Shown here: one piece after another, positions 48,704 to 58,494 of the stretch
How the letters are laid out: every line of letters starts with the position of its first letter
Numbering within the stretch: the first letter of the stretch is position 1
Made by a program: the position numbers and the translations under genes
Notes under the pieces: generated by a model
The model's database searches: none
What the model saw: only the letters and a program-made list of their open reading frames with translations
Told to the model about the DNA's origin: nothing
NCBI RefSeq assembly: GCF_036345255.1
Contig: NZ_CP107783.1
Span: forward strand, 7,495,001-7,559,000
DNA: 64,000 nt
Reading direction: 5' to 3'
DNA from: Streptomyces sp. NBC_00569
GTDB lineage: Bacteria > Actinomycetota > Actinomycetes > Streptomycetales > Streptomycetaceae

Positions 48704-50285
48704 CGAAGTTGTGCCGCGGCGCCGGGCACGGTGTCGCCCACTCCAGCGAACGCCCGTACCCCCAGGGATCGTCCACCTCGACCTTCTCGCCGTACCTGGC
48801 CGTCTTCCAGACGTTGTAGAGGAACGGCAGCGTGGACAGGCCGAGCAGGAACGAGCCGACGGTCGACAGCGTGTTGAGCGCCGTGAACCCGTCGGCCGCC
48901 AGATAGTCGGCGTAGCGCCGCGGCATGCCTTCGGCGCCGAGCCAGTGCTGCACCAGGAACGTGGTGTGGAAGCCGACGAACAGCGTCCAGAAGTGGATCT
49001 TCCCGAGCCGCTCGTCGAGCATCTTCCCGGTGAACTTGGGCCACCAGAAGTAGAAGCCGCCGAACGTCGCGAAGACGACGGTGCCGAACACGACGTAGTG
49101 GAAGTGCGCGACCACGAAGTACGAGTCCGTCACATGGAAGTCCAGCGGCGGCACGGCGAGGATGACGCCGGTCAGGCCGCCGAACAGGAACGTCACCAGG
49201 AAGCCGACGGACCACAGCATCGGGGTCTCGAAGGACAGGGACCCGTTGATCATCGTCCCGATCCAGTTGAAGAACTTCACGCCCGTGGGCACCGCGATCA
49301 GGAACGTCATGAACGAGAAGAACGGCAGCAGCACCCCGCCCGTCACGAACATGTGGTGCGCCCACACGACGATCGAGAGCCCGGTGATGGCCATCGTGGC
49401 GCCGACCAGCATCGTGTAGCCCCAGATCGGCTTGCGGCTGAAGACCGGGAGGATCTCGGAGACGATGCCGAAGAACGGCAGCGCGATGATGTAGACCTCG
49501 GGATGGCCGAAGAACCAGAAGAGGTGCTGCCACAGCAGCGCACCCCCGAACTGGGCCTCGAAGACCACGGCCCCGAAGCGCCGGTCCGCCTCCAGGACGA
49601 GCAGCGCCGCGGCGAGCACCGGGAAGGCCATCAGCACGAGGATCGACGTGAACAGCGTGTTCCACGTGAAGATCGGCATCCGGAACATCGTCATCCCGGG
49701 CGCCCGCATCCCGATGATGGTCGTCAGGAAGTTCACCGCGCCGAGGATCGTGCCGAAGCCCGCGAGCGCCAGACCCATGATCCACATGTCGGCGCCGACG
49801 CCCGGCGAGCGCGTCAGGCTGTTGAGCGGGGCATACGCGAACCAGCCGAAGTCCGCGGCCCCGCCGGGCACCATCAGGGAGCTGATCACGATCAGCCCGC
49901 CGAAGAGGAACAGCCAGTACGAGAACATGTTGAGCCGGGGGAACGCCACGTCGGGGGCGCCGATCTGCAGAGGCATGATCTCGTTGGCGAAGCCCGCGAA
50001 GGTCGGGGTCGCGAAGAGCAGCAGCATGATCGTGCCGTGCATCGTGAAGAGCTGGTTGTACTCCTCGCTGGACAGCATCTGAAGGCCGGGCCGTGCCAGC
50101 TCCGCCCGCATCAGGAGCGCCATGATGCCGCCGGCGAGGAAGAACGCGAACGACGTGATCAGGTAGAGGTGGCCGATCTTCTTGTGGTCCGTGGTGGTCA
50201 GCCAGTCCACGACGATCCGGCCCGGCGTCCTCGTCCGCGCCGCTCCTGCCGCCGGCTGCACGGGCTGCACGTCCGTCGTACCCAT
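48579..50285 (-). CDS. ctaD: cytochrome c oxidase subunit I
   Basis: 568 residues, about twelve membrane helices. Heme-copper ligands are present: TMHGTIMLL (heme a His), the HPEVY Cu-B His-Tyr pair, AHHMF (two Cu-B His) and HFHYVVFG (heme ligands). Catalytic subunit of an aa3-type oxidase reducing oxygen at the membrane. No ctaC, ctaE or assembly gene is nearby, so it is probably a second copy. The ATG has GAGGGGG seven bases upstream. Convergent 125-base overlap with the WYL gene. Confidence 0.94.
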   Translation of the reverse strand: MGTTDVQPVQPAAGAARTRTPGRIVVDWLTTTDHKKIGHLYLITSFAFFLAGGIMALLMRAELARPGLQMLSSEEYNQLFTMHGTIMLLLFATPTFAGFANEIMPLQIGAPDVAFPRLNMFSYWLFLFGGLIVISSLMVPGGAADFGWFAYAPLNSLTRSPGVGADMWIMGLALAGFGTILGAVNFLTTIIGMRAPGMTMFRMPIFTWNTLFTSILVLMAFPVLAAALLVLEADRRFGAVVFEAQFGGALLWQHLFWFFGHPEVYIIALPFFGIVSEILPVFSRKPIWGYTMLVGATMAITGLSIVVWAHHMFVTGGVLLPFFSFMTFLIAVPTGVKFFNWIGTMINGSLSFETPMLWSVGFLVTFLFGGLTGVILAVPPLDFHVTDSYFVVAHFHYVVFGTVVFATFGGFYFWWPKFTGKMLDERLGKIHFWTLFVGFHTTFLVQHWLGAEGMPRRYADYLAADGFTALNTLSTVGSFLLGLSTLPFLYNVWKTARYGEKVEVDDPWGYGRSLEWATPCPAPRHNFVTLPRVRSESPAFDLHHPAFASARPLSRPVPVPGTDGPELT

Positions 50286-50696
50286 CGCTTGCCCCCTCGC
50301 TTCTCGCGCCCCGGGCCTGCCTCGAGCACACGCCATGATGCTCGCGTCCCCACGACTCCGACAGGGGGCGTACGGGAGCTCTGTGTCGCGTTCATGCAAT
50401 TCCGATGGGGCGTCAGCTGATGAAGAGCGCCCGGGAATCAGAATTCAGCGGGTCCCGGGCGCGGTCGTGACGCTATTTTCGGGAACGTTATCCGGACCCT
50501 TTCTGTGAAGTCGCGGAATTATGCCGTGGCGCGCGCAGAACATGCGCAGAAGGAGCATTGAATCGCTCGTACGTGTGACGGAGTTCGGGTGAAACGCGTG
50601 TCGTGGACCTGTGACAGAAGCGTGACCGGAGGGGGACCGGTGACGGGGCGCGGTCCGCCCTGGTGTCCGTCGGCCCGGCCGCCTAACGTGGCGGTC
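50286..50696. other. intergenic region between ctaD and the I78-like gene
   Basis: 411 bases holding the ctaD promoter region (minus strand). A relatively A+T-rich stretch lies near 50430-50530. No gene, repeat or convincing operator seen. Confidence 0.4.
50684..50689 (+). promoter_or_regulatory. -10 box TAACGT, probable leaderless promoter of the I78-like gene
   Basis: TAACGT is followed by seven bases and the ATG at 50697. Confidence 0.55.
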
Positions 50697-50912
50697 ATGG
50701 CACCCATTCCGACCCCTCCCGCAGAACCCCAGGACACCCTCGACACATACGTCGGCCTCGATGCGCCGGGCGCCGAGCGGCGGGCCCGTGAGCGCGGCTG
50801 GTCCACGGTCAGGTCGCTGCCCCCGGGCGCGATCATCACCATGGAGTACCGCGCGGGACGCCTGAACTTCGAGGTGTCCGACGGCACCGTGACCCGCTGC
50901 TGGAAGGGCTGA
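50697..50912 (+). CDS. I78-family peptidase inhibitor-like protein
   Basis: 71 residues with no signal peptide. The segment YVGLDAPGAERRARERGWSTVR followed by the strand pattern TMEYRAGRLNFEVSDGTVTRCWKG matches the I78 / potato-inhibitor-like fold common in Streptomyces. Protease target unknown and the inhibitor role is by family resemblance only. Leaderless start; strong terminator just downstream, so it is a monocistronic unit. Confidence 0.78.
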   Translation: MAPIPTPPAEPQDTLDTYVGLDAPGAERRARERGWSTVRSLPPGAIITMEYRAGRLNFEVSDGTVTRCWKG

Positions 50913-50922
50913 CGGGACAACG

Positions 50923-50961
50923 CGAAGGCCCCCGGTTCCGTCACGGAACCGGGGGCCTTCG
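50923..50961. terminator. perfect 18-bp hairpin terminator
   Basis: Perfect 18-bp stem (50923-50940 with 50944-50961), loop TCA. It lies between the I78-like gene and the convergent PAP2 gene and can serve both. Confidence 0.92.
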
Positions 50962-51023
50962 GCGTGCGGGGCAGGCGGTGCGTACCGGCCCCACGGTCTT
51001 CGACGCTCTCGCGCCGGCGGCGG

Positions 51024-52049
51024 TCAGCCGCCGGCGACCGGGCGGGCGGACGTGGTGCCGCGCGGCACCCGGTCGGCGTGCGGCGGCCTGCGGCTGCCGG
51101 CCGGGGTGACCGGGGTGCGCTCGGAGCGCGCGGTGTGCGGGCCCGGGGCGAGCAGCCCGGGAGGCCGCACGGCCCGCGAGGCGGCGACCGGTTCGCGTAC
51201 CGGCGGCTCCTCCGATGCGGGCGGGGAGACGCGCTGCGGAACCATCGTGGGCGTGGTGGCGGCCGGGGCGGGCGCCGGGAGCGCACCGGAACGACGGTTG
51301 CGCCACAGCTCGCGCAGCGAGAAGATCCAGGCCTCGACCTGCGTGATCAGCGGTTCGACCCAGGGCAGCGCGAGCAGGATGAGCAGTCCGGCGGCCCATC
51401 CGAGGAAGACATCGCTGAGCCAGTGCGTACCGAGGTAGACAGTGGTCAGGCCGACGCTCAGCGAGATCACGGCGGAGGCGGCCGACAGCCAGCGCCTGGC
51501 GCGCGGCGTCGAGGCCAGGTAGGCGAGGATTCCCCAGGTCACCACGGCGTTGGCGGTGTGGCCGGAAGGAAATATATCGCCGCCCTGCCACATCTCGTTC
51601 GAGCCGATGGTGGTCGCGTAGTGCGGGCCGAGGCGGCCCATGCCGAGCTTGGCGGCGCCCACGGTGATGTTCAGGAGCAGCAGCGCGGCACCGAACGTGA
51701 GCAGCGGCCGCAGCGTGTGCTGGCGCCATGAGCGCCAGCCGAGCCAGGCCATGACCATCACCGCGGTCGGCCCGCGCTGGCCGAGCACGACCCAGTAGTC
51801 CAGGAACGCGTGGATCTCGGGCCACTGCTGGTACGGCCGGAAGAACATGACCTGCCAGTCGAAGGTGACCAGCCAGGACGTGGTCAACACCGCCACCACG
51901 ATGGCGAGGTAGAAGGACAGGGTGGCCCCGAAGAGCACGACCCTGTGCCGGCTCATCCTGGGCACATCCAGGTTGACCGGTCGTTCCGGCTCACGGTCGA
52001 GGCGGGCGAAGAGCCGCTCCAGACGGGTGAGGTTTCGTTCGGTACGCAC
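51024..52049 (-). CDS. PAP2-superfamily phosphatase (membrane)
   Basis: 341 residues. Several membrane helices; PAP2 motifs KLGMGRLGPHY, FPSGHTANAVV (motif 2) and TVYLGTHWLSDVFLG (motif 3, His-Asp). Likely dephosphorylates a lipid or polyprenyl phosphate at the membrane. The C-terminal 80 residues are Pro/Ala-rich and disordered. GTG at 52049 supported by a TAGCGT box seven bases upstream. Confidence 0.86.
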   Translation of the reverse strand: MRTERNLTRLERLFARLDREPERPVNLDVPRMSRHRVVLFGATLSFYLAIVVAVLTTSWLVTFDWQVMFFRPYQQWPEIHAFLDYWVVLGQRGPTAVMVMAWLGWRSWRQHTLRPLLTFGAALLLLNITVGAAKLGMGRLGPHYATTIGSNEMWQGGDIFPSGHTANAVVTWGILAYLASTPRARRWLSAASAVISLSVGLTTVYLGTHWLSDVFLGWAAGLLILLALPWVEPLITQVEAWIFSLRELWRNRRSGALPAPAPAATTPTMVPQRVSPPASEEPPVREPVAASRAVRPPGLLAPGPHTARSERTPVTPAGSRRPPHADRVPRGTTSARPVAGG

Positions 52050-52056
52050 CCAATCG

Positions 52057-52062
52057 ACGCTA
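52057..52062 (-). promoter_or_regulatory. -10 box TAGCGT, probable leaderless promoter of the PAP2 gene
   Basis: On the minus strand TAGCGT is followed by seven bases and the GTG at 52049. Confidence 0.55.
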
Positions 52063-52310
52063 CAGCGAGTGAGTGCCGAACCCGGCCGAATCACTCGGTT
52101 TGTGATGACGATGTGATGTGGGATTGCTCTCAGCGGGGCGATTATCCCTGCGGATATCACTATCCGACCGGGGTGCCGCCTTCAATTTCATTGATCATTT
52201 CTTGTATTCGTTTTTCGCCGCGCCCGAATTCGTTCACCGTCGGCTTCCTCGGAATTCCCCCTCCGATCACCCGGGGCGATCGGACGGCCTCCCGGGGCCC
52301 GCCGAGTCGA

Positions 52311-53468
52311 TCAAGGAGGACCCGAGCCGTTCAGCCAGAAGGCCCCGTAGACCGCCGATGCCACGGCCACGCCGCCGAGCACCGCCGCCGATCTGCTCGT
52401 TCGCAGGCGGGCGAGCGCCACCGCGACCGGCAGCAGGAGCGGGAAGGCGGGCAGGAGCAGTCGCGGCTTCGAGCCGAAGTACCCCGACGCGCACAGGGCG
52501 AGCGCGACGACGATCCCGCAGTAGACGAGCAGCGCGAGCGGCTGACCTCGTCGTACGCACAGCACGTAGAGCCAGATCACGAGCGCGACCCCGACGATGA
52601 GGCCGAGCCCCGCGAGCGCCGAGGGGAATGACGTGAACTTGTCGCCGACGAAGCGGGCGAAGGCGAGGCCGCCGTCGAAGCCGTTGCCCCACTGGCCCTG
52701 CACGTCGAGATATCCGAAGAGGCCGCCTCCGGTGCGGTGCCCCACCCACAGGACGTACGCGGCTGCGCCCAGCGGGGCGAGCAGCACGCCGACGGCCATG
52801 CGCCAGGAGACCTTCCTGTCGCGCACGACGTGGACCGCGGCCGTCGCCCAGAGTGCGGCGACCACCGCCGCCCCCACCGGCCGGGTCAGCCCCGCGAGCG
52901 AGGCGAGCAGGCCCGCGCTCACCCACCGTCCGGTCAGGACCGCGTACAGCGACCAGGCCGCGAGCGCCGTGAACAAGGACTCGCTGTACGCCATCGACTG
53001 CACGATCCCGACCGGGAGCACCGCCCACAGCGCGACCGCGCAGACCCCGGCCCGCCTCCCGTACAGCAGCTCGGCCACCAGGAAGATCCCCCAGGCCGCG
53101 CAGAGCGACGCGAGCCAGCTCACCAGCAGGCCCGCGTCCGCGTACGACAGGGGACTCACCGCCGACACCAGCCGCTCCAGCCACGGCAGCAGCGGGAAGA
53201 ACGCGAGGTTCGAGTGCACGGTGCCGTCCGGCAGACGCACCTCCCAGCCGTAGCCGAAATCCGCGACCCGGGTGTACCAGAGCGAGTCCCAGCGGGCGGT
53301 CAGCAGCGTGTGCGGGCTCTTCCCCTTCGCCGCGCTCCACACGGCGAGCATGAGCAGGCCCAGGGCGCGCACCCCGGCATAGGCAAGGAGCGCGGGCGCC
53401 GCACGGCGCAGCGCACCGGCCGCCCGGGCCCGCGCACGCCGCAGTTCTTGCAGGTCGACTTCGGTCAC
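52311..53468 (-). CDS. PIG-V-like mannosyltransferase, integral membrane
   Basis: 385 residues, about ten membrane helices. The extracytoplasmic loop after the first helix has the acidic/aromatic motif RWDSLWYTRVADFGYGWE and NLAFFPLLPWLERL, as in PIG-V / GPI mannosyltransferase II-like proteins and bacterial relatives that use polyprenyl-phospho-mannose. Acceptor unknown. GTG at 53468 is preceded by GATAAT at seven bases, a leaderless start. Confidence 0.83.
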   Translation of the reverse strand: MTEVDLQELRRARARAAGALRRAAPALLAYAGVRALGLLMLAVWSAAKGKSPHTLLTARWDSLWYTRVADFGYGWEVRLPDGTVHSNLAFFPLLPWLERLVSAVSPLSYADAGLLVSWLASLCAAWGIFLVAELLYGRRAGVCAVALWAVLPVGIVQSMAYSESLFTALAAWSLYAVLTGRWVSAGLLASLAGLTRPVGAAVVAALWATAAVHVVRDRKVSWRMAVGVLLAPLGAAAYVLWVGHRTGGGLFGYLDVQGQWGNGFDGGLAFARFVGDKFTSFPSALAGLGLIVGVALVIWLYVLCVRRGQPLALLVYCGIVVALALCASGYFGSKPRLLLPAFPLLLPVAVALARLRTSRSAAVLGGVAVASAVYGAFWLNGSGPP

Positions 53469-53475
53469 GGCGTCG

Positions 53476-53481
53476 ATTATC
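53476..53481 (-). promoter_or_regulatory. -10 box GATAAT, probable leaderless promoter of the mannosyltransferase gene
   Basis: On the minus strand GATAAT is followed by seven bases and the GTG at 53468. Confidence 0.55.
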
Positions 53482-53526
53482 GGCGCCGGGCGCAACCGGA
53501 CCGCACGCGCGGTGCGTGGTCGCAGG

Positions 53527-53554
53527 GTGGAGCGTGGCGTACACCACACTCCAC
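53527..53554. promoter_or_regulatory. inverted repeat, possible operator of the MFS gene
   Basis: GTGGAGCGTGG and CCACACTCCAC form 11-bp arms (10 of 11 matched) around a 6-base centre, about 50 bases before a TACTCT -10-like box (53603-53608) and 174 bases before the MFS ATG. No regulator gene is adjacent. Confidence 0.4.
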
Positions 53555-53727
53555 GGTCAGGCACATGAGAGGTCCGCCACGTGTCACCACAATGGACTCG
53601 CGTACTCTGGCGGCTCACTCGCCAATCGTTGCGTGGGCACGGGAGTCCGCTCCTTCCGGCCGCAACCGCGGGGAAGTCCCCACCCCGCGGATCCGCCGAG
53701 CGCGAGGGACCACTGGGAGGTACGCAT

Positions 53728-55359
53728 ATGTCAGGGACGACCACGGCCGCCGTGCCCTCTCGCCTGCGGACCGCAGGGCCAGGCGCCAACCGCTGGGTCG
53801 TCCTCGTCGTCCTGTGCACCAGCCTGCTGCTCGTCGCCCTCGACGCGACCGTGCTGCACGTCGCCGTCCCCGCCGTCACCCAGGACCTGCGCCCCTCGGC
53901 GGTCCAGCTGCTGTGGATCGTCGACGCCTATCCGCTGATCTGCGCGGCGCTCCTGATCCTCTTCGGCACACTCGGCGACCGCGTCGGACGCCGACGCGTC
54001 CTGCTCCTCGGATACGGCCTCTTCGGCGTGGCCTCCGCTCTCGCCGTGTTCGCGTCGACACCGCACGTCCTGATCCTGGCCCGCGCGCTGCTCGGCGTTG
54101 GCGGCGCGATGATCATGCCCGCGACCCTGTCGATCCTGCGCGCGGTCTTTCCCGACCGGCGCGAGCGGGCCGTGGCCATCGGCGTCTGGTCCGCGGTCGC
54201 CGCGATAGGCGCCGCCACCGGACCGGTACTCGGCGGCTTCATGGTCGAGCACTTCTGGTGGGGCTCGGTCTTCCTGATCAACATCCCGCTGATGGCCGTC
54301 ATGCTGCCCCTCGGCCGTCTCATACTTCCCGAGTCCAAGGGCCGTTCCGACGGGCCCTGGGACGTGGTCGGCGCACTCATGGCGGCCGTCGGAATGCTCG
54401 GTGTCGTCTATGGCGTGAAGCGGCTCGGCGTCGACCGTGACCTGCTCGACCCGTCCGCCGTCGGCCCCCTCCTCGTCGGCGCGGCCGTGCTGATCGTGTT
54501 CGTGCGGCGGCAGAAGCGCCGCGAGCATCCGCTCGTCGACATGAAGATGTTCGCCAGGCCGGCCTTCTCCACCGCGGTCGGCTGCATCGTCCTCGCCATG
54601 CTCGCCCTGGTCGGGCTGGAGCTGATCGCCGTCCAGTATCTCCAGCTGGTACTCGGCCTGAGCCCCCTGGAGACGGGGGTGCGGCTGCTGCCCCTCACCT
54701 TCGCGGCGATGGCCGCGGGTGTCCTCGGCTCGGCGCAGCTGCGCCGTTTCGGACCGCGCCGCATGGTCTCGGCCGGCTTCGTCCTCACCGCGGCCGCGGT
54801 GCTCATGCTCACGCTGATGGGACAGCACGACCGTCCGTCGCTGCTCACCTTCGGCTTCGTCCTTCTCGGCTTCGGCCTGCAGACCACCCTCTTCGGGGCG
54901 TACGAGTCGATGCTCACCGAGGCCTCGGCGCAGGACGCGGGTGGCGCCGCGGCGATAGGGGAGACGTCCTACCAGCTGGGCGCGGGCATGGGCATCGCCC
55001 TGCTCGGCTCGGTGATGAACGCCGCGTACGCACCCGGGATCGCCCGGGTCGCCGGAGTGCCCGGATCCGCGAGCGCCCACGCGGGCAACTCGCTCGGCGA
55101 GGCGTACCAGGTCGCGACACGGCTCGGCGGCACCGCCGGTGAGGCGCTGCGCAGCGCCGCCCGGGTCGCCTTCGTCCACGGGCTGCACGTGACGCTGTTC
55201 GTCAGCGCCGGGCTTCTGCTGCTCGGTGCGGTGGCCGCGCTGCGGCTGCCCCGGCGGATGGAGTGCGAAGCCACTGCCCCGCAGGACGCGGAGGGCACGG
55301 CGAAGATCGGGCCCCAGCGCGGTCCCGAGCGGGTCGGCGTGGAGTCCACCGTCGCGTGA
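53728..55359 (+). CDS. MFS transporter, DHA2 family (14 helices)
   Basis: 543 residues. WVVLVVLCTSLLLVALDATVLHVAVPAVTQDL, the motif A-like LGDRVGRRRVLLLGY and motif C-like GVGGAMIMPATLSILRAVFP place it in the drug:H+ antiporter-2 group (EmrB/QacA-like). Exports an unknown compound. ATG at 53728 has GGGAGG seven bases upstream; the frame is open further upstream but without a better start. Divergent from the mannosyltransferase gene. Confidence 0.9.
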   Translation: MSGTTTAAVPSRLRTAGPGANRWVVLVVLCTSLLLVALDATVLHVAVPAVTQDLRPSAVQLLWIVDAYPLICAALLILFGTLGDRVGRRRVLLLGYGLFGVASALAVFASTPHVLILARALLGVGGAMIMPATLSILRAVFPDRRERAVAIGVWSAVAAIGAATGPVLGGFMVEHFWWGSVFLINIPLMAVMLPLGRLILPESKGRSDGPWDVVGALMAAVGMLGVVYGVKRLGVDRDLLDPSAVGPLLVGAAVLIVFVRRQKRREHPLVDMKMFARPAFSTAVGCIVLAMLALVGLELIAVQYLQLVLGLSPLETGVRLLPLTFAAMAAGVLGSAQLRRFGPRRMVSAGFVLTAAAVLMLTLMGQHDRPSLLTFGFVLLGFGLQTTLFGAYESMLTEASAQDAGGAAAIGETSYQLGAGMGIALLGSVMNAAYAPGIARVAGVPGSASAHAGNSLGEAYQVATRLGGTAGEALRSAARVAFVHGLHVTLFVSAGLLLLGAVAALRLPRRMECEATAPQDAEGTAKIGPQRGPERVGVESTVA

Positions 55360-55415
55360 CGGCTGCCGCGGGCGGTGACCCGGCCGAGGGGCCGGGCCCT
55401 ACCCACCCGTGACGC

Positions 55416-55859
55416 TCAACTCTGGTTGAAGAAACCGTCCGTCGGACGGCTCTCCGCCTCACCGTTGACCACCTGCGTGTCGGCGGGGCTCAGCAGGAAC
55501 ACCCGGTTCGCCACCCGCTCGATGGAACCCCGCAGCCCGAACGTGAGCCCGGCCGCGAAGTCGACGACGCGCTTGGCGTCCCCGGGCTCCATGGCCGTGA
55601 GGTTGATGATGACCGGGACACCCTCCCGGAACATCTCGCCGATGCCACGGGCGTCCCGGAATCCGTCCGGGGTGACCGTGCCGATGCGGCGGCCCTGCTC
55701 CTCGGCGGCGTCGGCCGCCACCTTCACGCGTGGGTCCGTGACCCAGGCGGCGCCGGTGTGGGGCTCGGACCCCTCGGCGTAGTCGTCGTCGTAGTAACGC
55801 TCGTCATCGTTGTCGTCGACGAGGCCAAGCCAGGCACTCGCCTTGCGCACCGATCCCAT
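55416..55859 (-). CDS. sflA: SepF-like protein (SflA type)
   Basis: 147 residues. An acidic, Asp/Tyr-rich N-terminal segment, then the SepF core ([46 protein letters not shown], about 80-127). It is the short SepF paralogue that in S. coelicolor lies at this chromosomal position (SflA, which with SflB restricts Z-ring assembly); the identity is inferred from family and location. ATG has AGGAGG upstream. Stop is 56 bases from the MFS end. Confidence 0.82.
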   Translation of the reverse strand: MGSVRKASAWLGLVDDNDDERYYDDDYAEGSEPHTGAAWVTDPRVKVAADAAEEQGRRIGTVTPDGFRDARGIGEMFREGVPVIINLTAMEPGDAKRVVDFAAGLTFGLRGSIERVANRVFLLSPADTQVVNGEAESRPTDGFFNQS

Positions 55860-56149
55860 GGACGCCTCCTCTCACAGCGGTTCCTCTGCGTTTCGTATCC
55901 CTATGGTCGTCCATGATGCGGATGGTGCGCCAAGTGGATAGTCGCCGCGCGGGGTTTTCGTGACGCTACTGGTGCAGAGTCAACACAGCGCTGTCCCGTG
56001 AATCCCAAGGGTCGTACCCCGTACGGCTGCTGACAGTGAGTGAAATATGATTCTTCGCGGCGTATGGGTGACGGCCGGGGCGTACGGGTGAACGGCACCC
56101 TCGATACGATGCCGCAGCTTACGTCTTCGAGACCCTCGGGGGAGTCGTC

Positions 56150-57487
56150 TTGTTCGGAATAGTCCGGCCTTGCAGCCATCGTCTCGGCGAGGGGCTCAAG
56201 GCGCAATGGATGGCTCATCTGTGCGGACTCTGCCTGGCGCTGCGCGGTGACCACGGGCAGTTCGCCCGGGTCGTCACGAACTATGACGGTTTGTTGATCT
56301 CGGTTCTGACGGAGGCTCAGGCCGAACACGCCGCCGGGGGACGGCGCACGGCGGGGCCCTGTCCGCTGCGCGGGATGCGCACCGCGTCCGTCGCGCAGGG
56401 CGAGGGCGCCCGGCTCGCCGCGGCCGTCTCACTGGTCCTCGCCTCGGCGAAGGTCCGCGACCACGTCGCCGACGGCGACGGCCTCCTGGCCCGCAGGCCG
56501 GTGGCCGCGGCGGCCCGCCGGGTCGCCGCCAAGTGGGGAAAGGCCGGTTCCCGTACGGGTTCTGACGTGGGGTTCGACACGGCGGTCCTGGTCGACGCCG
56601 TGGAGCGCCAGATCGGGATCGAGGCGCTCGCCGGCCTCGGCACCCCGGTACTCACGGTCACCGAACCGACCGAGACGGCGACCGCCGCCGCCTTCGCGCA
56701 CACCGCGGTCCTCGCCGGACGCCCCGGCAACGCGGCGCCGCTCGCCGAGGCCGGCCGGCTCTTCGGGCGGCTCGCGCACCTCCTGGACGCCGTGGAGGAC
56801 AAGGAAGCTGACGCCACGTCGGGTGCCTGGAACCCGCTCACGGCGACCGGCACGGACCTCGCCGAGGCACGCCGCCTCGCCGACGACGCACTGCGCGGCA
56901 TCCGCCTCGCCCTGCGCGAGGCCGAATTCGTCGACGGCACGCTCGCGCACCTGCTGCTCGTCCACGAACTGCGCCGCTCGGTCGACCGCGCCTTCGGTAC
57001 GTCGGGCTGCGCGCACGGCACCGACGCGTCCCACGGCACCGACGCGTCTCACGGCGGCGGCCCCGCGCGCGGCGCGCACGCTCCGGCCGCGTCCACGCCG
57101 CAACAGGGACCCGGTGCGCCCGGCCCCTGGGTGCCCACCGGATCGGGCCCGTACGTGCCGCCCGGGTCCTCGGGCCCGTACGGCACGCAGAATCCGTACG
57201 GCGGCGGACAGGGTGGTCCCGGTGGTCCGGGAGGGCCCGGTGGCTTCGGCGGCGGGCCGTCCTTTCAGCCGCCGAAGCCCGGCAAGCGCGGGTTCTTCGC
57301 CGGGTGCGCCGCGGCCATCGGGCTCTGCTGTACCTGCAAGGTGTGCTGTGCCGACGAGTTCGAGGGGCCCTGGTCCCGGAAGAGGCGCGAAGGCTGGTGC
57401 AGCGAATGCTGCTCCACCGACTGCAGCTGCTGCGAGGCGTGCTCCATCTGCGAATGCTGTGAGTGCTGCTCCTGCTGCGACTGTTGA
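56150..57487 (+). CDS. DUF5685-family protein with cysteine-rich C-terminus
   Basis: 445 residues. N-terminal MFGIVRPCSHRLGEGLKAQWMAHLCGLCLALR motif with CxxC, then helical body; a Gly/Pro-rich linker (about 300-380); and a final 60-residue tail with about 20 cysteines in CC and CxxC pairs (from CAAAIGLCCTCKVCC to CECCECCSCCDC). TTG at 56150 has GGGGAG upstream. Function unknown; the tail may bind metal. Confidence 0.85.
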   Translation: MFGIVRPCSHRLGEGLKAQWMAHLCGLCLALRGDHGQFARVVTNYDGLLISVLTEAQAEHAAGGRRTAGPCPLRGMRTASVAQGEGARLAAAVSLVLASAKVRDHVADGDGLLARRPVAAAARRVAAKWGKAGSRTGSDVGFDTAVLVDAVERQIGIEALAGLGTPVLTVTEPTETATAAAFAHTAVLAGRPGNAAPLAEAGRLFGRLAHLLDAVEDKEADATSGAWNPLTATGTDLAEARRLADDALRGIRLALREAEFVDGTLAHLLLVHELRRSVDRAFGTSGCAHGTDASHGTDASHGGGPARGAHAPAASTPQQGPGAPGPWVPTGSGPYVPPGSSGPYGTQNPYGGGQGGPGGPGGPGGFGGGPSFQPPKPGKRGFFAGCAAAIGLCCTCKVCCADEFEGPWSRKRREGWCSECCSTDCSCCEACSICECCECCSCCDC

Positions 57488-57531
57488 GCCCCCGGGGCGC
57501 GGGTCGCCGGGCGCGGTTCGTGGGTTCGGGG

Positions 57532-58494
57532 TCAGTCCTTGATCTCGGGCGGTGAGATCTGCGACTTCTCGATCGCGGACTCGCTCGTGCCCCACTTCTT
57601 GAGGATCTTGTCGTACGTCCCGTCGGCGATCAGCTTGTTCACCGCCGCCCGGAACGCCGGCGCCAGCTTCGTGCCCTTCTTGAAGGCGAAGCCGACGTCG
57701 AGGCGGTGGTACTCGTTGAGGAACTTCAGCCCCTCCTGCTGTGCGACGGCGTACCGCAGCCCGTTGATGGTGCTCATCACCACGTCGGACCGGCCCTGCT
57801 GGAGGGACGACCAGATCGCGCTCTGGTCGGCGTACGTCTTCACGCTGTACGTCTTCTTCCCGGCGTCCGTGCAGAGGTGCTTGTTCTCCTCCAGGGTCGC
57901 CTCGAAGGTGGTGCCCGCGCCGGTCGCCACGTTCAGGCCGCACAGCTGTCGGAGGTCGGTGACCTTCTTCAGGTCGCTGTCCTTGCGCACGGCGAAGCCC
58001 TGGCCGTCATTGATGTACGTGACGAAGTCGATCGTCCTGCGCCGTTCGTCCGTGACACCGAAGTTGCCTGTGCCCAGGTCGTACTTGCCGCTGCCGAGCG
58101 CGGGCAGGATCGCCTCGAAACCGGCCGCCTCCCGCTTCAGCTTCAACCCGAGGACCTTGGCGACGGCGTCGGCGAAGTCGATGTCCTGGCCGGCGGCGGT
58201 CCTGCCGTCCTCCAGGTAGAAGGCGCCGGGCGGGGTGCCACCGACGGAGGCGCCGACGGTCAGCCTGCCGTCGGCCCGGACATCCGCGGGCAGCAGCTTC
58301 GCCGCCGCCTCGTCTTTCCTGACGGCCTTCACCACGTCGGTCGTGGGGATCTTGCCGCTCTTGCCCGCGGGCGCGGCTCCGCCGGCGGAGGCTCCGGGGT
58401 CGCCGGTGCCGCATCCGGTCAGTGCCAGCGTGGCCGCGGTGATCAGCGTGAAGGCGGCGGTGAGCCGCTGATGGGACGTCAAAGTCGTACGCAT
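57532..58494 (-). CDS. ABC transporter substrate-binding lipoprotein (amino acid type)
   Basis: 320 residues. A lipoprotein signal ending in the lipobox LALTGC (about residue 28), then an SBP_bac_3 fold (LTVGASVGGTPPGAFYLEDGRTAAGQDIDFADAVAKVLG...). It captures an amino acid or sulfur-compound and is divergent from the permease operon starting at 59028, to which it presumably belongs. A second substrate-binding protein is encoded at the window end. Confidence 0.9.
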   Translation of the reverse strand: MRTTLTSHQRLTAAFTLITAATLALTGCGTGDPGASAGGAAPAGKSGKIPTTDVVKAVRKDEAAAKLLPADVRADGRLTVGASVGGTPPGAFYLEDGRTAAGQDIDFADAVAKVLGLKLKREAAGFEAILPALGSGKYDLGTGNFGVTDERRRTIDFVTYINDGQGFAVRKDSDLKKVTDLRQLCGLNVATGAGTTFEATLEENKHLCTDAGKKTYSVKTYADQSAIWSSLQQGRSDVVMSTINGLRYAVAQQEGLKFLNEYHRLDVGFAFKKGTKLAPAFRAAVNKLIADGTYDKILKKWGTSESAIEKSQISPPEIKD

